NCBI GenBank assembly: GCA_002633025.1
Contig: NMRB01000011.1
Coordinates: forward strand, 659,826-723,825
Source: Notospermus geniculatus
Taxonomy: Eukaryota > Nemertea > Pilidiophora > Heteronemertea > Lineidae
Length of the DNA: 64,000 bases
Direction of reading: 5' to 3'
The number at the start of each line of letters is the position of its first letter. Position 1 is the stretch's first letter. A program made the translations under genes and the position numbers. Shown in pieces: positions 23,160 through 33,092 of the stretch. The notes beneath the pieces were generated by a model. That model worked only from the letters and a program-made list of their open reading frames with translations, was not told where the DNA came from and searched no databases.

Positions 23160-23450
23160 TCATGAAGAGGTCATGTTGCTGTACATTAGATGAGTTCTTT
23201 TTTCATTTGCCAATAGGAAATCATTTGAGATGGTTCCGTGGGTATTTGCCAATGATGTGTTTTTATTGGAATCTAGTAATGAGGACATTTATTGAATCAG
23301 AGGAATTGTCAAAGGGGAACTCTTCAGAGTTTCTGGATATTCTGTGTCCGCAGCAGAATTCGGATTTTTTAGGACCAATTACAAGTTCCTCATTCAGTCA
23401 TATAAAAAATGGATGGATTTATTCATGAAAGAAATGGGTGTTGCTTGACT
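23160..23450 (+). pseudogene. Possible decayed reverse-transcriptase fragment
   Basis: One frame reads KRSCCCTLDEFFFHLPIGNH, loosely like the G-C-SP-LF-IN block of non-LTR reverse transcriptases. The next frame reads VFANDVFLLESSNEDIY, loosely like the FADDxVLLA..EDL catalytic block with the second D position kept but the first changed. A frameshift and stops separate and interrupt them. Downstream residues do not fit the family, so this may be coincidence. Confidence 0.2.
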
Positions 23451-24017
23451 GTACTAACAAAATGTTTTTTTTCTGTTGATGTCCCGTAGTGCCAGCTCGG
23501 TAAAGAACGAATCCGCAAACCCTGGCTAGCAGAGTGCTGATGTTCTTCTGTTCCTTTAAACTTTCAACATCACTCACATGTACTGGACTGCTTGTTGGTT
23601 GCTGCCTCAATGCACCAGTAGAGTTCCTCAAAAAGAACATGTGCAAGTGACCCACGGAGCAGTTCCTTTAATTGAACCCTTCTTAATCCCTTCTTCGTCA
23701 TGATCTTCAGCTACCTACCTTTGCCTTCAGACCAGAAAATCTGGAAAGGGTTCAACAACCATTTGTTGACCTCTCATCAAATAATGCTTCTCTGCAGCAA
23801 GAACCAGACCATCCTAAACCATCAAGGGTTCACATCGCAACGCCTCCGGACCATGCCCTATGTACTGAGCGTAGTTCGAAGGCGAAGTGACCGAAGGCCT
23901 TGATATTTCAAGATGAAACCAGACTACAGGTATGTCCAGTGACATTCTATTCGTCAGTACACCTTCGACAGAGAACTCGTATCATCTGTACTGGCCGCGA
24001 TAGCAGATTTCCTATCG

Positions 24018-24840
24018 ATTATTGTTGATATATCAGTCACTGTCACCACTAACCATGGTTAGTGGTCAATACCTTGAGAGGTTTTGACGGTTGCACAGTT
24101 GACTCGGTAGTGATATACTAATGGACTGGACATCAATTTCTTCATGGGATGGAATCTCGTAGAAAAACCTAATACGTTGTGATTTTGACCTCCATTAATG
24201 ATAAGAAAATGCCACGCTGGGGAACGCATGAGTGGATGGAGACGTTTGCCAATGTTTGCCACTGCATGTGACCGACTCGATGATGTCAACCGGCTGAGAG
24301 TTGCTCCTTCTGCTTTACATTGAATTATGTGACGATGATCACAAAACCCTGACTGATTCACTTTTACCAACTATCTGCATGAGAACGGGCCTTTGTGGGG
24401 TGTTGTCAGGCAACTGGACCACATGAGGATACTTTGCTATTACAAGGGATGTCAATCAATTTATCCATTGAACCCACGCCAGCAGATCTAGAGGTGGTTC
24501 TGATGGGTACCATTTTTGAACAGCCCTCTATATCAACATGTCTGTGATGTGGGCTAATTTCTGCCCATCTATAGTTAAGGGTCATGGGTGTTCCCATTAA
24601 CACATTCCTCATTAGTGATAGCCTTACAGAATAAACTTCGACAGGCACAACCGAAAACTAAATCACAATGACATGTTTCCGATTGACAATTGCTTCTATA
24701 TCAGTTATCGTCACAGCTCACCAAGGTCGTGGTCAATACCTGGAGAGGTTTTGACGTTGCACACTCGGCCAAGTAATGACATATTAATGGTATGGATACC
24801 AATATCTCATGGGAGAAGATTGCTGGAAAAACGTCGGAGA
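24018..24840 (+). repeat. Diverged direct duplication about 670 bp apart
   Basis: About 24028-24190 and 24697-24840 share TATCAGT.A..GTCAC, GTGGTCAATACCT, GAGAGGTTTTGACG and the following ATACTAATGG/ATATTAATGG. The intervening DNA does not repeat clearly. It may be two fragments of one old repeat. Confidence 0.6.
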
Positions 24841-24947
24841 TATTTGTAATGGCGCGACATGATGATAGACAGTACTTCCCGGAACATGAGATCACTTCTC
24901 ATGGAGTGATCATGCTTCCAACTGCAAAACTGATTCCCCAATTTCTT

Positions 24948-25044
24948 TTGGTTCTGCTTTGCTTTTCGGTTCGGTCCCGACGCAACTACTAGAATGAATC
25001 TAGTAGTTGCGTCGGGACCGAACCGAAAAGCAAAGCAGAACCAA
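24948..25044. mobile_element. Perfect 46-bp inverted repeat with 5-base loop
   Basis: Arm 24948-24993 is the exact reverse complement of 24999-25044, with loop ATGAA. The ends read TTGGTTCTGCTTTGC and its inverse. No other copy is in the window. Its perfect arms contrast with the older foldbacks around it. Confidence 0.93.
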
Positions 25045-25978
25045 TGTGTGCGAGAATTTTCTTCCTTTTCTATACTCAACACTCATGAATTATTTGTGGC
25101 TGTGGCTGTACATACCCCCAGGCCTTGGCACATGATATTTTACACCCCTAGCTGGAAATGATCTGTTCCTAAAAAAATCTCGGCTCCTCTTGATGTGTTT
25201 ATAAAAAATCATGTCGTCAATCATGTAATTTTTTTGCAACAGATTATTGATATCTTGTAGGAAATTGACGTAAGGCTTGGTGTCGACAAACCATGCTAAT
25301 GAGGAAATAATGGCTATGGTCATCACTAGTCAGACAGCACTAATGATGTCTGCCTTTCAGAAAGGCTCGGGTCCACTCGTACTCCGGGGTATGATAGGAT
25401 TCAAATATTATATCTGTTGTCCAAGTTTCCATGCATGATAGGATCATCTAGTCAGTCACTTTATTTGTTGTTTTTCTGGTATTGCCAGTAAAATAATGAG
25501 AGCCCAAGAAGAAAGAATTGATAAGCTTTGCTGACCTCTCGTCTCCCTTCCTTACTATCAAATACAGAATTCCCTGAAAGGAAATCGCGAGAAGCACACT
25601 TCAGACACGAATCAGAATTGTCGAAAAGAGATGATTACAAACTGAGATACAGATGAAAAGAGGATGATCATGGAATAAAACCATGTTCGTTGGAACAGTG
25701 AAGATCACCGAGACCTTCATCGATTCTTAGGGGTCAATATCCAAGGAGTCTGTTGTTGTGGACTCGGATCAAGGCACGACCATTCCATGGGGGAAGCTGG
25801 CTCGTGTACCGTTGACAGGGGACCAAAGCTTGGCAATTGGTTTGCAACTCGTCTTCCCCTGTAGGCCTAACCAGGAAAGGAGAGAAAATGCTGGTGATCT
25901 GCCAGAAAAATCTGCGAAAATCCGCTCAATGTTGGTGGACCGAAAATGCCCATCAGCCGCTGGATGGAGTTTTGGAGG
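25045..25978. other. Gene-free stretch
   Basis: A 74-codon frame at 25758-25982 (+) is overlapped by a 95-codon minus-strand frame. Neither shows a known domain. Nothing else was seen. Confidence 0.4.
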
Positions 25979-26026
25979 TTGATGCCTGCACTTCCTTCCT
26001 GCAAAGGGAGAAAGTGCAGGCATCAA
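25979..26026. repeat. Short hairpin, 15-bp perfect arms
   Basis: TTGATGCCTGCACTT (25979-25993) pairs exactly with 26012-26026, and weaker pairing (CTTCC/GGGAG) extends into the 18-base centre. The stem is shorter than usual for a microRNA precursor. Confidence 0.7.
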
Positions 26027-26058
26027 GTTATCAAGGCAGTGAGTTCCCAATGCCAATA

Positions 26059-26284
26059 GACCTTTCCAACAATGGTGGCCAAGCAGTTCTCACATACACG
26101 TCGTAGCCATTCATTGTCCAAGCATGATATAACACTGCCAAACATAATCCTCTCAGACAATTATTTTACCTAAACTTTTGTGCCCATGACCCGCTGACCA
26201 GCGAGCCAGCGGCCATTGAATGGTATTGAGCTTCTGACGTCATATGGCTAGAACTGTTCGCCCGCCATCTATGTTGGAAAGGTC
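26059..26284. mobile_element. TIR element, about 226 bp
   Basis: GACCTTTCCAACA at 26059 and TGTTGGAAAGGTC ending at 26284 begin imperfect terminal repeats of about 46 bp, which also share ATGG(T/C)GG, CAGTTCT and ACGTC. The right arm carries a TGACGTCA motif at 26235-26242. No open frame is present. Confidence 0.75.
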
Positions 26285-27302
26285 GAAAAGCCTATGCTTT
26301 TTGTGTGCAAAGCTCTTGTGGAAGTTGTAGCACAGTCAAGCAGCATAGATTATGCACGCCGTTTTCATTTGGAAGACCTTTGACAGAGATTGTACGGGAC
26401 ATGTACGTAGCCTACGTGACAGACGCCAATCACATAGTGTGTGAAATTGGAATGACTGTCGTAGTGTGCTCTCAGTGTCATGTTAGCGATGTATGAGAAT
26501 TGCAGACGTACTCCTGGAGTTGATTTACATAGACCAATCCACTATATCAGTGTTGATATGATTTGATGTGCCCTTGGGGAACATTTCTCTCCCTGTAACC
26601 CCCGCAGGGATGCACATCATTGAGTTGGGCCAGCAGCCGATCATCCATTTGGCTTGTGGTCTGGAGATGTGACAATCGCTGCTATGGGACCAAGAAGGTT
26701 GTGTCCATCACACTGGTACTACCAATAGAGTACTGGCATGTCAAGATAACCCGATTATGTGTCCGTTAGGGACGGCATCCTACTTCCCACTTCATCCTGG
26801 AGAATTGAATTGCCTAGTGTGACTTGCATTTATCATATGCCATGAATACATTTAGGTCTATTTACAAATTCTGGTGGATTCGATAAATGTATCTGTGACA
26901 CTTTCTGCTAGTCTGTTTTACTCACCTGTTCAGCTTTTAAAAACTGCTGACTCAGCAAATATTGGCAACAGAAAAAGAAGAACTTTTCCATGTCCTTTAG
27001 AATGAATGTTGTCACACATCATTTAAACAGACGATTCCGAACAGGATGAATCTCAGTTTGACGTTCTGATGCAGGGAACGCCATTTCTTAGAACAATGTT
27101 GTTAATCTAAGCCAACCTGTCTTCGGCCTTGACTTAGTCATCCTTGCATTTCAGAAGAACCGCCCCTCGGGAGGCTAAATTGTCCAACACTGAAATTATA
27201 AACCTATCTTAAAAAATCCGAAACTTTACAGTTGGTTGATATAGTCATCGTTGACTCAATTTCTCTGAAAGACGAACGACAGTTTTCTTGGTTCAACATC
27301 GG
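26285..27302. other. Gene-free stretch
   Basis: No gene, RNA gene or repeat was recognised. Confidence 0.5.
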
Positions 27303-27414
27303 AAGCTCAGTTGGCCGAGCTATCACGAAAGCACATCCGTCTCATCTCTGTCTTGGGTGCAAAGTCAGCCAACGCCAACTTCAACCCTTCGCTCACTTGC
27401 TGGTTTCAAGTGTC
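27303..27414 (+). mobile_element. tRNA-like sequence, probable SINE remnant
   Basis: AAGCTCAGTTGGCCGAGC (27303-27320) is a good tRNA A-box with its D-stem. TGGTTTCAAGTGTCC at about 27401 is a weak B-box. The spacing is longer than in a normal tRNA, so a working tRNA is unlikely. Confidence 0.35.
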
Positions 27415-28125
27415 CTCGTGGCAATCACAGTCACCACAAAATTGCCCCATATATCACATCTTGTTCGCAGAACGAACACTTGGCATGCTGGCCACGTTCT
27501 CGGATTCAAGCCACAGATGCCGGCTAGCTGATTCATCGTGGTTGTTATTTGTTGTCACAGTGTGACCCTCTTGCTTATGTTATTCCCATGGAATTACATT
27601 GTTTCGGTAAAGGATAGCAGGTTGACAAATCAGCAGCAATGTCAGAGAGATGGATTCCTCGAACAGCAGTGAAAGGGGCAATGAGCTATTGATAAGCCAC
27701 TAACATGTCTAAAATACACTTCTTATGGCTCCAATGTATCACTTGATTTCCTGAGCCGTTCTCCTGTCACTTGGGACACATTGTAGAAGATATCGCCATG
27801 AAGACATTAGAAGGGATTAAGCTCCATTTTACCCTTACCATTTTGGGCCAGAACAGACTTAAATCCCTTCACGGCTTACAGACATGACCTTTCTCTCAGG
27901 TCTTAATCCTCAAAATCGAATCTGACTAAAATACAGGATAAGGGTTCACCCTTTTTGAGGCTGTTGTTTAAGCGATCGACTTTGTAATGAGTTTGGGTTT
28001 GGTTTGTCACTTCAACTGTCAGTCAAAGGGATTCCGATGATATCACACGGTGAGAGTCAGTATCCATGTCGATTTGATTGAGTTTTTAAGTCATCTGCAC
28101 TCTTAAGTTAGATTAACTATGGACA
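27415..28125. other. Gene-free stretch
   Basis: No gene or repeat was recognised. Confidence 0.45.
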
Positions 28126-28357
28126 CCAGGGGGTCCATATTCATAAACATACATGTACTTAAGTCAAAGTGTGATACTTATCTTTTGTGTTGAACAAAGG
28201 ATAAGTGTTATACATGGACTTAAGTAGTTTTATGAATACGGCCCCGGGCCCATATTCATAAAACTACTTAAGTGTAAGTGTGACACTTATCTTTTGTTCA
28301 ATACAAACGATAAGTATGACACTTTGACTTAAGTATGTTTATGAATATGGACCCTGG
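28126..28357. mobile_element. Double foldback, CTTAAGT family
   Basis: Four successive arms carry ATATTCATAAA, ACTTAAGT and ACTTATCTTTTGT in alternating orientation. The whole is flanked by CCAGGGGGTCC and GGACCCTGG and split in the middle by GGCCCCGGGCCC. It reads as two foldbacks head to tail or as an element with a duplicated hairpin. ACA precedes the left end and follows the right end, a possible 3-bp target duplication. Confidence 0.85.
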
Positions 28358-29350
28358 ACATCACTGCTGAGTCTAGATACACAATTTCCGAAGTCGTTTG
28401 CACACGCCCAGTAGCACCACAAACTAATAAATGACACCTTTTAAGATATCTCCATTAGCTTATGATATCACTGACAAACAACTAGATATGACATCTCTGG
28501 TTATTGGATTCGTAGGTGATGGTTGAGACATCCTGCACGTCAAGTCCAAAATTCTATCTGACATGAAGCATTTCCGGTTTGAAGGAACGTCATCTGAATT
28601 TGAGGGTATCTGCTTTATGGCTGTTTACTAACAAAGCGATACCCTCGCTTTCTGCCCTCACACTATCGGCAGTTCCTGGCACACGACTCTGGCCAATCTG
28701 GATCTGCCGATACCTTCTTTGTCCTGAATTGACAATCCTCTGCACACTCCTCTCATTACCCGGGTACATTCTTCAGTCTCAACAAAATCAATACTTTGCC
28801 ATATATACACAAGGGACACTTAGAAGTCTCCTACATCAATAACAGATCACCCGATATTTACCTATAATATCGATATTTCTCGAGAGGACCTTGCTTGGTG
28901 CATCGTCATGGTGAATGGCATTGGCACAAGAGAGTCGGTTGGTTGTAGAAGTGGTCTGCGGTCTGCTGCTGCCATTTATCTCAACCAAACCCACTAAAAT
29001 GCAGTTTTGTCTCCTGTGTACACTTAACCAGACCAAGATTGATGTAGGACATACATTTCTGATGATCCGATGATCCTATACCCGGGCCGAGGATTGACTT
29101 ACTCTGTCGCACTACCCTAAGGTATCTAATCAAATCTGCACACTAGACTGTTGACAATTTCAATTGCCAATCGATTTTACTTCGAACTCTACCTATTTTG
29201 CAAAATTAATGGTATATTTACGTAGGTCTAAGTCAAATTGCTGTGAGTAAAAGTGTAGGCTGTACATTTCTGTATGTCAGCTGTGTTGGCACATATTATT
29301 TTGTTTTCGCCCTGCTGGCCATGCTTGAATTCATCCTCAAAAGGGCCCAG

Positions 29351-29590
29351 CGGCCGTATGCATAAAACATCTTAAGTGTAAAATTTCCCTTAAACTATTG
29401 TTCCAAACAAAAGATAATTGATCAAATGCAAGGTGGAAGTGTGTGCATTTAGTGAAGTTACACGCGTCTAAGTCTTAATCGCGCGATGATCACCCTTTTT
29501 GAATACGGCCCCTTAGGTGTAAAATTTCCCTTAAACTATTGTTCCAAACAAAAGATAAGGGAAATTTTACACTTTAGATGCATACGGCCC
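29351..29590. mobile_element. Foldback, GGCCGTATGCAT ends
   Basis: CGGCCGTATGCATAAAAC at 29351 pairs with GATGCATACGGCCCC ending at 29590. Internally, AGTGTAAAATTTCCCTTA occurs in both orientations, and GTAAAATTTCCCTTAAAC plus the following ATTGTTCCAAAC occurs twice directly. The left half is interrupted by about 100 bp of unrelated sequence. Confidence 0.75.
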
Positions 29591-29856
29591 CTGGGCCCAT
29601 ATTCATAAAACTACCTTTGTCTAAATGTGATACTTTTCTTTTGTGTTGAACAAAGGATTAGTGTCAAACTTAAGGCGGTGACAGACTAGTGCGTACGCGA
29701 CGCGGAGCGACGCGTTTTCTTTTGTGTTTTTGCGCTCCACTGCAGATGGTGCTCAGTGGTGCCTGAAAACACAAAAGAAAACGCTTAGCTCCGCGCCGCG
29801 TCGCGCTAGTCTGTCACCGGCTTTAGACTTAAGTAGTTATGGATATGGGCCCAGGG
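29588..29856. mobile_element. Outer foldback interrupted by another element
   Basis: CCCTGGGCCCATATTCATAA at 29588 and its inverse ATGGATATGGGCCCAGGG ending at 29856 are the ends of the same family as 28126-28357. The middle (29675-29821) is occupied by a different TIR element, so the outer copy was inserted first. Confidence 0.85.
29675..29821. mobile_element. Inner TIR element nested in the CTTAAGT foldback
   Basis: GCGGTGACAGACTAG at 29675 and CTAGTCTGTCACCGGC ending at 29821 are inverted. Further in, both arms have GCGTTTTCTTTTGTGTTTT. The centre is a short CAC-rich hairpin. It is GC-rich against an AT-rich host element. Confidence 0.87.
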
Positions 29857-29996
29857 ACCTTATTCACAAAGCCCCCGTAACTTTAAGGGTTCATAAAATC
29901 CTTTGTCAGGCTGATAGTGAACAATAGGTTTCCCGCAGACAATAGTTCACGCACTCCGTATACATGTAGTTACGACAGCTTCGTGAATAAAGTCTC
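29854..29996. repeat. Diverged foldback, TTATTCAC ends
   Basis: GGGACCTTATTCACAAAGC and the inverse GCTTCGTGAATAAAGTCTC end it, followed inward by CGTAACT in both arms. It directly abuts the preceding element. A fragment of the same end is at 52306-52347. Confidence 0.65.
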
Positions 29997-31838
29997 ATTT
30001 CTCCTGCAATATCTTCCAAATACGTCCAGTTGAAGAATACCCTCGCAGGATCTTGAGAGTGGCTGGCTACACCATGCAATATCTGACTAGAAAAGAAATC
30101 AATTTACTACTCTGTTCAAAGAAAGTTGATCATGATTGTGGTAACTTCCTTCTGATTACTTTTATATCGAATTCTATATCTACTTCAGTTAATTACAACA
30201 ATGTAAATAGATGGACTCTATTTGTGGCTTACATACCGTCAAAGGGAAAGGCTTAATGTGGACTGATTGATATTTCTTTGGCCATGTTGTAACCGAATGG
30301 TGACCAAGAAGGATGAAGATTGTTATCCCGGGAATCCATTAAGGAAGAGAGAGCTATTCTTCAAAATACTCCGGGGACAAAATTTGAAAACTTGATTATT
30401 GCAAAGCTTTCGACTATCCAATCAAGTGATCGAGACTTACAAATGTCACACAATTTGAAATGTTGTCTCCTGGAGTATGTCAAGAATGAATCTCCTTCGT
30501 GAGCAACCCGATTACATGTATAGGTTTTCCGAATGGAGACGTATTGTACATATTTTTGAATAAAATGTCTGTTGAAATTAGCAACGATATTTTCTAATTC
30601 TTAAAAATTCAGTTAAAGTTCAGAAATGAGAAGGTGAGAAAGTCATCTTTAGGTAGCAACAAACCTTTTGGTAAAAGCAAATGGGCCGAACTTGTTGACA
30701 CAATGGTTTCGTGAGCCTCATGGATATGGATTGCTTCATCTGACTGTAGTCATCTTTGTAGAATGCATTACGTAGTACAGTCTGAATAGCATCTATTCTA
30801 TCGAATTTACGAGACACTAACTGCTTCAGCGTCCATCATGCTTGGTAATCTTACAAATAATCTTCCTGAGCGATGAATGCCATTTTATCGATTTCTAATT
30901 TGATGCATTTACCTCGATCAAAGTTGGAAGGAAGTGTTTAGATTATGAGTTGTGATCCATAGGAAATGTTTCTGGGCTTCCCTAACAAAGGCTGTATTGC
31001 CTTGTCGTTGAGTCAATTATCAGCAAGGCTGTTGCTTCTGCATAAAAATCCACTCATCACCTTCGCTGTGATTTATCTGGTCAATGAAAATGAAGGGATG
31101 ATGACTGCAACTTTCTAGATGGCAGCAAGTGTCTCCTCATGGTGACTGATATATCACTAAAAAAAGAAAGTAGCAGTCTTTGGCAGCTAGTGTTTCGTAT
31201 GCAGTATGAAGTTTGACATAAAAGTTGGGTTGGGGTGTTTTTCGTGTAACCCACCTAATGGCAAGTTTCAAAAAAAGTTGACTGCATAATGACTGTTAGC
31301 CACCAAGGTCTTTTGGGATTCATGTGATGGTATATTTTGAGTTCCAAGTGAGATCGGTGGGCAAAAAATACGTAAACCCTCCACCGATTAATCACTGACA
31401 CTGCCTCATTTCTTGTGGTGGTGCACTTAATAGCAACCAATAGAAAAGTGTGAGAAAAAGTCGGGAATCATGAATCACTTCAAGTGTTAGCTCATGAATA
31501 ATTCATGATCGGTTGCAGACGATGTGATATCAATAATATTTACAACAGGAACGAATTTATGCAGATAGGAAGCTGACATTGGAGAATATTGGAGACTTGA
31601 CAATATAGCTTCCTCTGCTGACTCAGCTTATGAAAGTTCTGTGTTGAAGTGGTGACGTCCTCAAAATGTAAACAGGCAGCCGCGTAGTTGCAGGGTTTGT
31701 TTCTAAAAGGTTTAGTGCGTAGATGCTCAGTACTATTTTGGTGGATTCCTGGCGGACTAATCGTATAATGCACTGTTTAATCGTTCGACTTTTAAGCAGA
31801 ACACCTGAGGTGGTGTAAAAAATTGGAATGGAGAGTAT
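29997..31838. other. Gene-free stretch
   Basis: No exon, RNA gene or repeat was recognised. Confidence 0.5.
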
Positions 31839-31960
31839 GGCCCGTATTTTAGACTGCTCCTCCTCAACGTAAAAGAGTTCCTCAAGGCTATTGTTCTCAA
31901 CAGGAGAACAATGGCCTTGAGGAACTCCTTTACGTTGTGGAGCATTCTAAAATACGGGCC
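31839..31960. mobile_element. Foldback element with about 58-bp arms, 5-base loop
   Basis: Left arm 31839-31898 and right arm 31904-31960 pair with a few mismatches and small indels. The ends are GGCCCGTATTTTAGA and TCTAAAATACGGGCC, and the centre is TTGTTCTC/GAGAACAA around AACAG. Confidence 0.9.
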
Positions 31961-32914
31961 TACATCTGGAGGAAAATCTACATGTTGTCACTATCTTGCC
32001 ATGTCTTTACTGCTTATCGTGATTAACAAACACAGTCTATTTCTTAGAATGCACTTGATAAAGTGACTTACCATTCCCCCTTTAACAATTTTGTCTGCAC
32101 TAGTGACAGTTTCATTGATAGCAAATGACTGTACAATCGGTCGACAATTTATCATACTATGAGTCAGCTTGCGTAGATAAAGCTGTGCGTAATGCAGTAC
32201 ACTAAACATCCATGCGTGGTTTACAAACCAAGTTAATCCTCCACAACAAGACGAAGTAATTAATTGCCCTGTCACATGGATACCAGTCCAATGGACGGAC
32301 GGCTATGATCAGCAACTGAAAATGGTAGTGGAAAAGCTAAGGCTGAATCTGAATTTGACGTGATGGCATCGGAAGTTGTCCATGTGGAATCGATTGAAAA
32401 ATGTTTGATTGATAAAGACGCCCATCAGACTCTTGAGTCAATCCTCATGGGGATGTTGTGTGATTCATTAATGACGTCTCCGTGCCACAATTCTTTGTAA
32501 CGTAGCCTCTTCAAAATTGTTTTTCTTACAGTTACACCAAAAAAATGAATATGCAGTTGAACTTCTTCATGATTTGCAGCCTCAAGCAGACCCGAAGCAA
32601 TCCTCTGGTCTCGGATGTAACTGTTATAAGCAAATACACCATACAAGACAAAGTGCTATATCATTTGCATGGATGACAAAAACTGACACCCCACTGTCAT
32701 CACCTCGCAGATCGTATCATGCTTACACAAAATGGATATTCCATTGCAGGAAAGAAGAGTAAGAAAGATTGGCCGGGACAAAAGGGCGAATGATTCAAGA
32801 GGAAGAGATTTATGCTGCCCTCAGATGTTGAGATGAAGAATCTCCGCTTAAGATCAGGGGGCAGCGGCAATTGGTGTAATAGCCAGCTCTACACTGCTGT
32901 GTACATAGTGGTAC
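31961..32914. other. Gene-free stretch
   Basis: No gene or repeat was recognised. Confidence 0.45.
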
Positions 32915-33092
32915 AAGACAAGCCTTGCGGCCTAAATGGTTCACGTGGGAAGATTTGACACTGCTGAATTAGGCCCGTCTATGTTATATTAAACCTTGGA
33001 GGTATCATAAAGAAATACCTCCATGTTTAAACTGTGCACTATTCATATTCGATCATGTAGGCCTACACACCGAAATGTAAACAAAGCGACCC
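32915..33092 (+). repeat. Dispersed repeat, copy A (with hairpin insertion)
   Basis: It matches 41189-41310 in the same orientation through GACAAG.CTTGCG, AATGGTTCA, CTATGTTA and CAAAGCGAC. Copy A has about 43 extra bases, containing a hairpin, at the point where copy B has a plain TTAA. Confidence 0.75.
32997..33023. repeat. Mini-hairpin family copy 2
   Basis: The hairpin is TTGGAGGTAT against AATACCTCCA, with TTAAAC-like sequence outside both arms. It shares the CATGGAGGTAT arm with the hairpin at 17666-17719 and is absent from the related repeat at 41189. Confidence 0.7.
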
